Source: Sulfuricurvum sp. (lineage in GTDB: Bacteria > Campylobacterota > Campylobacteria > Campylobacterales > Sulfurimonadaceae). Taken from it: a DNA stretch of 7,167 nucleotides. The position numbers were made by a program, and so were the translations under genes. The notes beneath the pieces were generated by a model. The model did no database searches. It saw nothing but the letters and a program-made list of their open reading frames with translations, and was not told the origin of the DNA. This document shows positions 1 to 6,137 of the stretch, in pieces. The DNA lies in NCBI GenBank assembly GCA_014764075.1, contig JACXUE010000066.1, positions 1 through 7,167 on the forward strand. Direction: 5' to 3'. Position 1 is the first letter of the stretch. Each line of letters begins with the position of its first letter.

Positions 1-47
1 AAATCAATCGCGAATTCGACGCTACACTGGAAGATAGTCTTGTATGA
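1..47 (+). CDS. MazE-like antitoxin, C-terminal end only (partial)
   Basis: Only the tail of this gene lies in the window. The frame beginning at base 3 reads INREFDATLEDSLV and stops at TGA 45-47; bases 1-2 belong to a codon cut by the window edge. The stop overlaps the ATG of the next gene (ATGA at 44-47), the usual arrangement of an antitoxin preceding a MazF toxin. The short acidic tail with scattered hydrophobic residues is compatible with the toxin-binding C-terminus of MazE-type antitoxins, which wraps around and blocks the toxin dimer. The DNA-binding N-terminal domain is not visible, so the identification comes mainly from context. It could be another antitoxin class paired with a MazF-fold toxin. 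Confidence 0.6.
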   Translation, partial: INREFDATLEDSLV

Positions 48-385
48 AACGCGGAGAGATCGTTTTAGCCAATCTCAATCCTAAAAAGGGATTAGAAATA
101 GGCAAAGTTCGCCCCGTTGTCATTGTCCAAAGCAATCTACTAAACGCTGTCTCTCACCCATCATCAATCATCATCCCTCTCTCGACACAACTTATCGATG
201 ACGCGTATCCGTTGCGGTATCGAATCGCTGCGCGATCCTTGCTTCAGCACGATTCAGATGCCATTATCGATCAGATTCGCGCCGTTGATAACGCCCGTAT
301 CACTTCTGATATCTTAGGAACTCTTAGTAGTGAAGAGATGGTGCAGATCGATGCAATGATCAAATTAGTGTTGGGATTAAAATGA
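44..385 (+). CDS. mazF: MazF/PemK-family toxin, endoribonuclease
   Basis: This 113-residue protein has the length and motif order of the MazF/PemK (CcdB-fold) toxins, which cleave mRNA at short sequence motifs and are neutralised by a cognate antitoxin. Visible family hallmarks are the N-terminal MKRGEIVLANLNP strand, the G-x-E-x-G-K-x-RP motif (residues 16-24; R23 is the likely catalytic arginine), the strand ending in PLSTQ (45-49; S47/T48 at the position of the catalytic Thr of E. coli MazF), and DQIRAVDNARI (76-86). It starts within the stop of the upstream antitoxin-like frame, and its own stop overlaps the ATG of the phosphatase gene, so all three are probably co-translated. All motifs appear intact, so the toxin is probably active. 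The cleavage specificity cannot be read from the sequence. Confidence 0.9.
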   Translation: MKRGEIVLANLNPKKGLEIGKVRPVVIVQSNLLNAVSHPSSIIIPLSTQLIDDAYPLRYRIAARSLLQHDSDAIIDQIRAVDNARITSDILGTLSSEEMVQIDAMIKLVLGLK

Positions 386-840
386 AATCGATCCTCTTCG
401 TTTGTCTGGGCAATATCTGCCGTTCACCTATCGCCGAGGGGGTAGCACGTAAACTGATAGAAGAAGGGGGTCATAGTATCACCGTCGATTCAGCTGGGAC
501 AGGGAGCTGGCATGCGGGGGAAGCGCCATGCAAACACTCCGTTACAGTGGCACAAAACCACGGCATCGATATTTCCCGTCTGCGTGCCCGACAGGTAAAA
601 AAAGCCGATTTCAAAGCCTTTGATCTGATCGTCGCATTGGATCAGAACAACTATCGCGATCTCAAAGCGCTAGGGTGTCAAAATCTGGTCAAATTGGGAG
701 ATTATGGGCATAACGGAGCGGATGTCCCCGATCCATACTTTTTTGATGGTTTTGAGGGATTTGAGCACGTCTATACGATGATCGAAAGTTGTGTAAATAA
801 ATTACTGAATTCCTTTCGACCTGAGCCTATCGAAGGGTGA
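382..840 (+). CDS. Low-molecular-weight protein tyrosine phosphatase
   Basis: A cytoplasmic phosphatase of the low-molecular-weight PTP family (Wzb/Etp/YwlE/arsenate-reductase-like fold). The P-loop CLGNICRS (residues 8-15, C-x5-R-S) supplies the nucleophile C8 and phosphate-binding R14, and VPDPYF carries the general acid D117 of the family DP motif. At 152 residues it is full length. Family members dephosphorylate protein tyrosine, or arginine in YwlE-type enzymes; the substrate here is unknown, as no capsule or kinase genes are visible. It overlaps mazF by ATGA and lacks a strong Shine-Dalgarno sequence, suggesting coupled translation. The last residues, FRPEPIEG, and the stop codon are encoded by a REP-like repeat (812-873), so the native C-terminus was probably replaced or extended by that element. 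Arsenate reductase activity is an alternative. Confidence 0.92.
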   Translation: MKSILFVCLGNICRSPIAEGVARKLIEEGGHSITVDSAGTGSWHAGEAPCKHSVTVAQNHGIDISRLRARQVKKADFKAFDLIVALDQNNYRDLKALGCQNLVKLGDYGHNGADVPDPYFFDGFEGFEHVYTMIESCVNKLLNSFRPEPIEG

Positions 841-873
841 ACGTTCATGGTTCGACAGGCTCACCACGAACGT
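812..873. repeat. REP/BIME-like dispersed palindromic element, copy 1
   Basis: A composite of two imperfect hairpins. The first (812-837) pairs CCTTTCGA with TCGAAGG around a CTGAGCC-type loop. The second pairs ACGTTCATGGT (841-851) with ACCACGAACGT (863-873), one internal mismatch, loop TCGACAGGCTC. Its reverse complement aligns along its full length with 5101-5161, so the two are copies of the same roughly 61-bp element in opposite orientation. The CCTTCGA...GCTCAGG and GTTCGACAGGCTCACC words are, to my knowledge, typical of REP elements dispersed in many bacterial genomes. It lies between two convergent genes, supplies the 3' end of the phosphatase gene, and stops 4 bases short of the stop codon of the minus-strand gene. 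No T-tract follows on either strand, so it is not a standard intrinsic terminator, although it may protect mRNA ends. Confidence 0.85.
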
Positions 874-877
874 TTAA

Positions 878-1249
878 TCACCCGCTAAAAGGGAGTTCTT
901 CGTATACGATAGAGGCTCCGAGAATGTAGAGCGGGGCTTCATCACACCGTCCGCTGTGACTCCCTATCGCTAACGCGGCACCGCTAGGCGTTAATTCCAC
1001 CTTAATCCCCTCGGACATATCCAAACCACGCAAAACATTGTCGCTCACAAGTTTGGCATCATGGATACCATCGATGCGAAACACCACATCGATCCAATCA
1101 TACCCGCGTGCGATGTCCTGAACACTAAAACGAATTTCTATGGAAGTAGGGGAGAGGGGAGTGAGGGAGCGAATTTCACCCTCTCGGGCAAAGTCGATAC
1201 GCTCTAGTAGGTTTTTGAGCGTCGAAGCACTCAGGGGCTTTACTGGCAC
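878..1249 (-). CDS. Small protein of unknown function, coupled to nrdA
   Basis: I do not recognise this 123-residue protein. It starts with GTG (1247-1249), because no ATG occurs in the first half of the frame, and the start lies 8 bases after a GGAG ribosome binding site inside nrdA. Its first codons overlap the end of nrdA by 10 bases, so it is probably translated from the nrdA message. The sequence has no signal peptide, membrane segment or cysteine cluster. It looks like a soluble alpha/beta domain: an initial helix (residues 8-20), then alternating beta strands (IEIRFSVQDI, WIDVVFRI, IKVELTPSG, APLYILGASIVYEEL). It ends just outside a REP-like element. Its overlap with nrdA could hint at a role in ribonucleotide reduction, but co-transcription is the only evidence. 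Confidence 0.75.
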   Translation of the reverse strand: MPVKPLSASTLKNLLERIDFAREGEIRSLTPLSPTSIEIRFSVQDIARGYDWIDVVFRIDGIHDAKLVSDNVLRGLDMSEGIKVELTPSGAALAIGSHSGRCDEAPLYILGASIVYEELPFSG

Positions 1250-3606
1250 CCTTCACACTCCATTGAGCGATCCGCCGTATCTTGTTTTTGCTCCGGCGAT
1301 TGGGAGCGCAGATAGTAGGTTGATTTGAGCCCCAGTTTCCATGCGAGCATGTAGATATCGTTGAGGTATTTTCCGCTTGCTTTATCGAGAGTAATAAAGA
1401 TATTGAGACTTTGCCCTTGATCGATCCATTTTTGGCGAATGGCCGCCGCTTTGACAAGGATTGTTTGATCGAGATCGTACGCAGGGGTGTAATAGCTCCA
1501 GGTGTCGGGACTGAGTTTCGGCGCAACGACGGGGATAAGCCCCGAGAGGTTCTCTTCGAACCATTTGCGTTTATAGATCGGCTCGATCGTCTGCGTCGTC
1601 CCGGTAAGGATCGAGATCGATGATGTCGGCGCAATCGCCATCAAATAACCGTTACGCATCCCTTGGCGCTTGATTGTTTCGCGCAATTCGTCCCACTCAT
1701 AGTTCGGAGCGAACAAGCCGCCGCGATCGATCAGATTGAGCACTTCGGGAGTGGCGTGATCCATCGGGAGGATTCCGCGGCTCCATTTAGACCCTTCATA
1801 CTCCGCGTAAGACCCTTTTTCAACCGCCAAATCGGATGAAGCTTTGATCGCATTGTAGCTCACCGCCTCCATCACTTCGTCCACTTTGTCAAAATGTTCT
1901 TGGCTTCCCCATACGATCTTATTCTCGGCAAGCATCTGCGCTTCACCCATCACCCCCAAACCGATCGCTCGACTGCGCATATTAGTCCGTTTTACTTTTT
2001 CCAACGGATAGAAGTTAAGATCGATAACGTTATCGAGGGCGCGGATAGCGATAGGGACGATACGGTCGATATCCTCTTTAGTATGAACACGAGAAAGGTT
2101 AACGGACGCAAGGTTACATACCGCCGTCGCACCGTCTATTTTCTCTTTTTCGACGATATAAATAGGGCGTCCACCCAGCGAATCGAGAGCCGTGATTTTG
2201 TTCGCCGGTTTTTCGATGCCGCTGTCGACTTTGACGATCTCATCCTCTTCGAACGTGACATAGGTGCCGTCTTCGTATTTGATTTTGATCAAATAGTGAT
2301 TCGGCTGTGTGTTTTGGAAGATTTCGGTACACAAATTCGAACTTCGAATAATTCCATAATGGTCATTTGGATTGGCACGGTTGGCGCTGTCTTTGAAACA
2401 CAAGAACGGACTACCGGTCTCGAAATAACTGGTAAGGATTTTTTTCCACAAATCTTTGGCTTTGGTGTGTTCTTTGACCACATTCGGATCTTGTTCGAGC
2501 TCGAGATAGCGCGCTTCGAATTCGGCACCGTAAAGCTCGCTGAGCTCTTTGGCATCGAACGGATCGAACATTGTCCAGATGCCATCTTCCGTAACCCGTT
2601 TCATGAATATATCGTTGATCCATAGGGCAGGGAAGAGATCATGTGCGCGTCGGCGCTCTTCCCCTGAATTTTTCTTGACATCTAAGAAATCTTTAACATC
2701 CATGTGCCACGGTTCGAGGTAAACGGCAATGGCCCCTTTGCGGGTTCCGAGCTGATCGACAGCAATCGCGATATCGTTGGTGATTTTGAGAAAAGGTACC
2801 GTTCCCCCCGCGGCGTTTTTGTGTCCGTCAATGAATGAACCCATCGCGCGCACCTTTGTCCAGTCCCAGCCGATTCCGCCACCGAATTTGGAGAGAAGTG
2901 CCATCTCTTTGTAGGCATCAAAAATCCCCTCGATGTTATCGGGAGAAGATCCGATGTAACACGAACTTAGCTGATGACGAGTCGTACGGGCATTCGAGAG
3001 GGTAGGGGTCGCCATCATCACTTCGAATTTGGAGATCATATCGTAGAATTTTTTTGCCCATCCTTGACGATCGCTCTCGTTTTGCGCCAAAAACATCGCT
3101 ACCGCCATAAACATATGTTGCGGTAGTTCGATCGGATCACCTTTACGATCTTTGATCAAATAGCGGTCATACAGTGTTTTAACCCCGAGATAGTTAAACT
3201 CCAAATCACGATCAGGGACGATATACGCATCCAAATCGCTCAAATCGTATTTATCCCGCAATCCGAGCAAAATACGCCCTTCAGCCTCTCCACGCTCAAA
3301 ATAGCTCTGCAACGAACCGTAGCCAGTAAATCCATTGACACGGTGATAAAGATCGTAGAGAAAAAGGCGTGCGGCGACAAACGTCCAATTCGGAGAATCG
3401 ATATCGATTTTATCCACGGCAGTTTTAATCAGGGTTTGCTGAATCTCATTACTTGTAATACCGTCACGAAACTGAATCTGCGCATCCACTTCCAATTCGC
3501 TCTGCGATACATTCGTCAATCCTTTGACCGCAGCGGAGGTATATTTTTGAATTTTAGTGATATCCAGCGGCTCTCGGCGGCCGTTACGCTTAACGATAGT
3601 TAACAT
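1240..3606 (-). CDS. nrdA: Ribonucleoside-diphosphate reductase, large (alpha) subunit, class I
   Basis: Class I ribonucleotide reductase alpha chain, which reduces NDPs to dNDPs using a radical delivered by the NrdB subunit. Its 788 residues begin with an ATP-cone (about 2-92), the overall-activity allosteric domain. The catalytic barrel carries the redox cysteine C216 (LSSCYIG), the N-x-C-x-E active-site triad N424/C426/E428 (NLCTEI) with the thiyl-radical cysteine C426, the partner cysteine C497 (VCNLASVNL), the radical-transfer tyrosines Y764/Y765 (STYYLRS), and the C-terminal thioredoxin-facing pair C784/C787 (CEGCQ). All are intact. C426 and C497 are 71 residues apart, against 23 in E. 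coli NrdA, owing to an inserted beta-rich loop. nrdB is not in the window. A ribosome binding site AAGGA (3616-3620) lies 9 bases before the ATG, and a TATAAT box stands upstream, so it can be expressed independently of purB. Confidence 0.97.
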   Translation of the reverse strand: MLTIVKRNGRREPLDITKIQKYTSAAVKGLTNVSQSELEVDAQIQFRDGITSNEIQQTLIKTAVDKIDIDSPNWTFVAARLFLYDLYHRVNGFTGYGSLQSYFERGEAEGRILLGLRDKYDLSDLDAYIVPDRDLEFNYLGVKTLYDRYLIKDRKGDPIELPQHMFMAVAMFLAQNESDRQGWAKKFYDMISKFEVMMATPTLSNARTTRHQLSSCYIGSSPDNIEGIFDAYKEMALLSKFGGGIGWDWTKVRAMGSFIDGHKNAAGGTVPFLKITNDIAIAVDQLGTRKGAIAVYLEPWHMDVKDFLDVKKNSGEERRRAHDLFPALWINDIFMKRVTEDGIWTMFDPFDAKELSELYGAEFEARYLELEQDPNVVKEHTKAKDLWKKILTSYFETGSPFLCFKDSANRANPNDHYGIIRSSNLCTEIFQNTQPNHYLIKIKYEDGTYVTFEEDEIVKVDSGIEKPANKITALDSLGGRPIYIVEKEKIDGATAVCNLASVNLSRVHTKEDIDRIVPIAIRALDNVIDLNFYPLEKVKRTNMRSRAIGLGVMGEAQMLAENKIVWGSQEHFDKVDEVMEAVSYNAIKASSDLAVEKGSYAEYEGSKWSRGILPMDHATPEVLNLIDRGGLFAPNYEWDELRETIKRQGMRNGYLMAIAPTSSISILTGTTQTIEPIYKRKWFEENLSGLIPVVAPKLSPDTWSYYTPAYDLDQTILVKAAAIRQKWIDQGQSLNIFITLDKASGKYLNDIYMLAWKLGLKSTYYLRSQSPEQKQDTADRSMECEGCQ
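1258..1261 (-). promoter_or_regulatory. Ribosome binding site for the GTG-started gene after nrdA
   Basis: On the minus strand GGAG lies 8 bases before the GTG at 1249-1247, within the last codons of nrdA. It supports GTG as the start, since the frame contains no early ATG, and implies re-initiation by ribosomes finishing nrdA. Confidence 0.55.
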
Positions 3607-3638
3607 GTAGCAGTTTCCTTGATGTACATAAGAGGGGT

Positions 3639-3644
3639 ATTATA
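3639..3644 (-). promoter_or_regulatory. -10 box of the nrdA promoter, inside a small palindrome
   Basis: On the minus strand a perfect TATAAT lies about 33 bases before the nrdA ATG, giving a leader of roughly 26 bases. There is no clear -35 hexamer; upstream DNA is AT-rich, as expected for the housekeeping sigma factor of Campylobacterota, which relies little on the -35. The box is embedded in the inverted repeat GGGTAT-T-ATACCC (3635-3647), which may be an operator or a coincidence. I see no NrdR box. Confidence 0.6.
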
Positions 3645-3690
3645 CCCTCAAAATTTAGAAATTTTTCCAGCTTTGAGAACTCTTTTTATA

Positions 3691-3712
3691 CAAAATTCTA
3701 AAGCAAATTTTG
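3691..3712. repeat. AT-rich inverted repeat downstream of purB
   Basis: CAAAATT (3691-3697) and AATTTTG (3706-3712) form a 7-bp stem with an 8-base loop, beginning 7 bases past the purB stop. It could stall or stabilise the purB transcript end. It is AT-rich and has no T-tract on the minus strand, so calling it a terminator is not justified. Confidence 0.35.
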
Positions 3713-3719
3713 AACCAAA

Positions 3720-5048
3720 TTATTTAAAAACGCGCGCAAAAATTTTGTCGACGTTTTTGGTGTAATACTCATAATTGAAACATTCACGGATCGCCTCTTC
3801 ACTGAGAGAGTTACGAAGCTCTTCATCCTCGAGAAGATATTGAAGATACAAAGATTCCCCTTTTTCGTTGGTCGCACTTTTCCCTTGTTGCAACCCTTCC
3901 CATACTTTCATGGCATTGCGTTGAACGATACGGTAGGCATCTTCACGGCTCACCCCTTTGAGAGGCAATTCAAGTAAAACACGTTGTGAGAAAACCAATC
4001 CACCCGTGAGGTTTAGATTTTTCATCATATTTTCCGGATAGACGACGAGGTTAGCGATAACGCTGTTAAAACGGTGGAGCATGAAATCAGCCGTTATGAA
4101 ACTGTCCGGCAACCAGAAACGCTCGGTCGAGCTGTGAGAGATGTCACGCTCATGCCATAAAGCGACGTTTTCCATCGCAGGGAGAACATACGCACGTACC
4201 ATACGGGCAAGTCCCGTGATGTTTTCAGTCAAAATCGGATTACGTTTGTGCGGCATAGCGGATGAACCTTTTTGCCCTTTGGCAAAAAACTCTTCACACT
4301 CATACACTTCGGTACGCTGCCAGTGACGAACCTGAACCGCAAATTTCTCGATCGAGCTGGCCATCAATGCCAAAGCTGACGCAAGACGCGCGTAACGATC
4401 ACGTTGGATAACTTGATTCGATGCCGGTGCTGGTTTGAGTCCTAGCGCTTCACACGCATACTCTTCAAGCTCTAACGGCGCGTGAGCAAAGTTGCCCATC
4501 GCACCTGAGACTTGACCGACAGAGATCACCTCCATCGTTTGTTGCAGGTTTTCCAAGTGGCGCGACATCTCATCGTACCATACCGCCAACACTAAACCAA
4601 ACGTAATCGGCTCACCGTGAATACCGTGACTCCGTCCGACCATCAACGTCATCTTATGTTCTTCTGCTCTCGCCTTGATCGACGCCATAACCATTTTAAC
4701 ATCTTCGATAATCAATGCCAACGAATCACGCATTTGAAGAGCAACAGCAGTGTCAACCGTATCGGAACTGGTCATCCCATAATGGAACCAGCGGCTCTCC
4801 TCACCAAGCGTTTCAGAAACCGATGTCGTAAACGCTATCAAATCGTGTTTGGTGATAGCTTCGATCTCATCGATCCGCTCAACACTGAATCCGGCGTTTT
4901 TTACAATTTTTTCGGCATCGTCATCGGGAATCAGTCCCAATTTATTCCAAGCGATAACCACCGCCTTTTCGACATCGAGCCACGCTTGATATTTTGCCTG
5001 CATCGTCCATTTGGATTTCATCTCTTCTCTGGCGTAACGATCTACCAT
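3720..5048 (-). CDS. purB: Adenylosuccinate lyase
   Basis: Homotetrameric cytoplasmic enzyme of the fumarase/aspartase superfamily. It cleaves SAICAR to AICAR and adenylosuccinate to AMP, releasing fumarate in both reactions of purine synthesis. The 442-residue length is typical of the shorter PurB type. Visible hallmarks are the N-terminal MVDRYAREEMKSKW, H68 in the KHD motif, the SSDTVDTA segment (94-101), SHGIHGEP with H141 as an active-site histidine, and the superfamily signature GSSAMPHKRNP (261-271) on the flexible loop, with S262/S263 as the catalytic serine. The start is supported by AAGGA (5056-5060) 7 bases upstream and by the conserved N-terminus. It is transcribed away from the rluA-like pair and towards nrdA, 113 bases further on. 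All key residues are present. Confidence 0.97.
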   Translation of the reverse strand: MVDRYAREEMKSKWTMQAKYQAWLDVEKAVVIAWNKLGLIPDDDAEKIVKNAGFSVERIDEIEAITKHDLIAFTTSVSETLGEESRWFHYGMTSSDTVDTAVALQMRDSLALIIEDVKMVMASIKARAEEHKMTLMVGRSHGIHGEPITFGLVLAVWYDEMSRHLENLQQTMEVISVGQVSGAMGNFAHAPLELEEYACEALGLKPAPASNQVIQRDRYARLASALALMASSIEKFAVQVRHWQRTEVYECEEFFAKGQKGSSAMPHKRNPILTENITGLARMVRAYVLPAMENVALWHERDISHSSTERFWLPDSFITADFMLHRFNSVIANLVVYPENMMKNLNLTGGLVFSQRVLLELPLKGVSREDAYRIVQRNAMKVWEGLQQGKSATNEKGESLYLQYLLEDEELRNSLSEEAIRECFNYEYYTKNVDKIFARVFK

Positions 5049-5078
5049 CTCTACTTCCTTAACTATGCTAAAATGCGG

Positions 5079-5084
5079 ATTATA
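5079..5084 (-). promoter_or_regulatory. -10 box of the purB promoter
   Basis: A perfect TATAAT on the minus strand lies about 31 bases before the purB ATG, giving a predicted leader of roughly 24 bases. The expected -35 zone falls at about 5102-5107, inside the edge of the REP-like element (5101-5161), and has no TTGACA-like hexamer. The AT-rich stretch between the box and the element (5085-5100) fits a -35-poor Campylobacterota promoter. Confidence 0.6.
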
Positions 5085-5100
5085 TTTAGACTAATCTATA

Positions 5101-5161
5101 CCGTTCATGGTGAGCTTAGTTGAACCATGAACTAGCCCTTCGACAAGCTCAGGGTGAACGG
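5101..5161. repeat. REP/BIME-like dispersed palindromic element, copy 2
   Basis: This 61-bp element is the reverse-oriented counterpart of 812-873. It contains a perfect 9-bp hairpin, GTTCATGGT (5103-5111) with ACCATGAAC (5124-5132), and a second motif CCCTTCGACAAGCTCAGGG (5136-5154) whose ends CCCT/AGGG pair around an 11-base loop. The outermost 7 bases, CCGTTCA (5101-5107) and TGAACGG (5155-5161), are also inverted repeats, so the element can fold as one cruciform-like unit. It sits between divergent promoters and leaves only 17 bases to the purB -10 box. No transposase or RAYT gene is in the window, so mobilisation would be in trans. Confidence 0.88.
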
Positions 5162-5172
5162 ACATGTTTCAC

Positions 5173-5184
5173 TGTATATATAAG
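5173..5184 (+). promoter_or_regulatory. Possible -10 region for the rluA-like pair
   Basis: TGTATATATAAG lies 32 bases before the TTG start and is the only TATA-like stretch between the REP-like element and the gene. Either TATATA (5175-5180) or TATAAG (5179-5184) could serve as the -10, placing transcription start near 5187-5191 and giving a leader of about 25-30 bases. No -35 is recognisable. Confidence 0.4.
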
Positions 5185-5205
5185 TCTATCCAACCCTCCC
5201 TAAAA

Positions 5206-5210
5206 AGGAA
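5206..5210 (+). promoter_or_regulatory. Ribosome binding site that sets the TTG start
   Basis: AGGAA within AAAAAGGAA is 5 bases before the TTG at 5216. With the conserved N-terminus shared with the downstream paralog (MPFVTK versus MPFITK, where the paralog has a true ATG), this makes TTG the convincing start. Confidence 0.75.
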
Positions 5211-5215
5211 TTAAA

Positions 5216-6133
5216 TTGCCCTTTGTCACCAAGCGTCTTCACTCTTCGACTCGCCAAAAAGCATTTCTTTTTTTGATGAAAGAATTAGGCATCTCTCAAA
5301 GCGAAGCGCAACGTCTGATCGCCAAAGGGCGTCTCAGCCAAAACGGAGTAGTGATGGCGAACAATGCCGGATACATCGAAAAGGGGGATTTTGATTTCAT
5401 CTGTTTTGAGCCTCTCACCCTCGGACTCGAACCGACCTTCATCGAAAAGGAGTTTGCCGTCTATGACAAACCAAGCGGTCTTTTGGTTCATCCCCAAAAC
5501 CGATATACCCCATACTCTCTCAACGATGAGATCAAACACCGTTTTGGTCATGAGGCCAACATCACTCACCGTATCGATCAAGAGACGAGTGGGTTGGTTT
5601 TGGCAGCACGAAACAAAATTAGTGAACGTGTTTTAAAGATGATGTTCGAAGAGCGTCAGATCACCAAAAAATATTTGGCGATGGTTAAAGGTCATCTTAA
5701 AGATCCTCTCGATATCGAGGAGCCTCTATTACGCCGAGAAGATGAAAGTTCGATTATCCGAATGATCGTCAAAGTTCACCCCGAGGGGAAAGCGTCTCGT
5801 ACCTTAATCACACCCATAGAGTATTTTCCCGATACCGATACGACCCTCGTCGAAGCTTCACCCCTGACGGGTCGGCAACATCAGATACGGGTTCATTTGT
5901 TCCACGTGAAACATCCAATTGTCGGTGATCCCATCTACGGTCAAGATGAAAACGATGCCGTCCGATTTTTGGATCGTGAGATGTCGTTAGAGGAACGTTT
6001 TGCCAACACCGGTGCATCACGTCTCTTGCTTCATGCTCATTCACTAGAGTTTACCTACAACGAAATTCCCTACCATATTATCTCAAAAGAGGATTTCGCC
6101 ACTCAATGTTTTAATGTGATGAAAGCGAAATAG
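5216..6133 (+). CDS. RluA-family pseudouridine synthase, first of a tandem pair
   Basis: A 305-residue enzyme of the RluA/RluC/RluD family, which isomerises specific uridines in rRNA or tRNA. An N-terminal S4-like RNA-binding domain (about 13-58, with LGISQSEAQRLIAKGRLSQNG) precedes the catalytic domain. Motifs are AVYDKPSGLLVHP (81-93), HRIDQETSGLVL (118-129) with catalytic D121, LTGRQHQIRVHL (217-228), HPIVGDPIYG (233-242) and RLLLHA (269-274). Its RNA target cannot be predicted. The start is TTG, supported by a good ribosome binding site and by the paralog's N-terminus. It is divergent from purB, as I recall for Cj0022c in C. jejuni, and 4 bases upstream of a second copy. Codons for residues 228-233 contain a perfect parS consensus (5898-5913). 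It is more than half identical to the next gene by eye. Confidence 0.93.
   Translation: MPFVTKRLHSSTRQKAFLFLMKELGISQSEAQRLIAKGRLSQNGVVMANNAGYIEKGDFDFICFEPLTLGLEPTFIEKEFAVYDKPSGLLVHPQNRYTPYSLNDEIKHRFGHEANITHRIDQETSGLVLAARNKISERVLKMMFEERQITKKYLAMVKGHLKDPLDIEEPLLRREDESSIIRMIVKVHPEGKASRTLITPIEYFPDTDTTLVEASPLTGRQHQIRVHLFHVKHPIVGDPIYGQDENDAVRFLDREMSLEERFANTGASRLLLHAHSLEFTYNEIPYHIISKEDFATQCFNVMKAK
5898..5913. promoter_or_regulatory. Candidate parS (ParB-binding) site within the first pseudouridine synthase gene
   Basis: TGTTCCACGTGAAACA matches the chromosomal parS consensus TGTTNCACGTGAAACA at every defined position and is a 16-bp palindrome apart from one base pair. ParB dimers load on such sites as CTP-dependent clamps and spread over flanking DNA, with ParA then segregating the origin region. 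It lies within codons for LFHVKH and in a 41-bp block (5879-5919) identical to that in the neighbouring gene. No ParB gene is in the window; function is inferred from the motif match. Confidence 0.8.
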
Positions 6134-6137
6134 ACAC

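Noticed and set aside
1176..1634. Minus-strand open frame of 152 codons overlapping the nrdA 3' end in another frame
   Set aside because: Arginine/serine-rich shadow of nrdA; nrdA residues here are conserved catalytic and C-terminal motifs.
1894..2625. Long plus-strand open frame (243 codons) opposite nrdA
   Set aside because: It lies entirely antisense to conserved nrdA codons, has no ribosome binding site or recognisable domain, and its phenylalanine/isoleucine/aspartate-rich composition is what the complement of this gene would give.
3691..3712. Intrinsic terminator of purB
   Set aside because: The hairpin is AT-rich and is followed by TATAAAAAG rather than a T-tract on the transcribed strand; kept only as an inverted repeat.
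3778..3790. CATTCAC-containing word near the purB 3' end resembling part of a DnaA box
   Set aside because: Only a partial match to the Campylobacterota DnaA box, isolated, and inside conserved coding sequence; no cluster or AT-rich unwinding element, so no origin is called.
4617..5123. Plus-strand open frame (168 codons) opposite the start of purB and into the REP-like element
   Set aside because: Antisense to well-conserved purB sequence and ending inside the repeat; no family resemblance.
5165..5172. TGTTTCAC, a half parS site just upstream of the first pseudouridine synthase gene
   Set aside because: The other half is TGTATATA, with no symmetry; an 8-base match is expected by chance.
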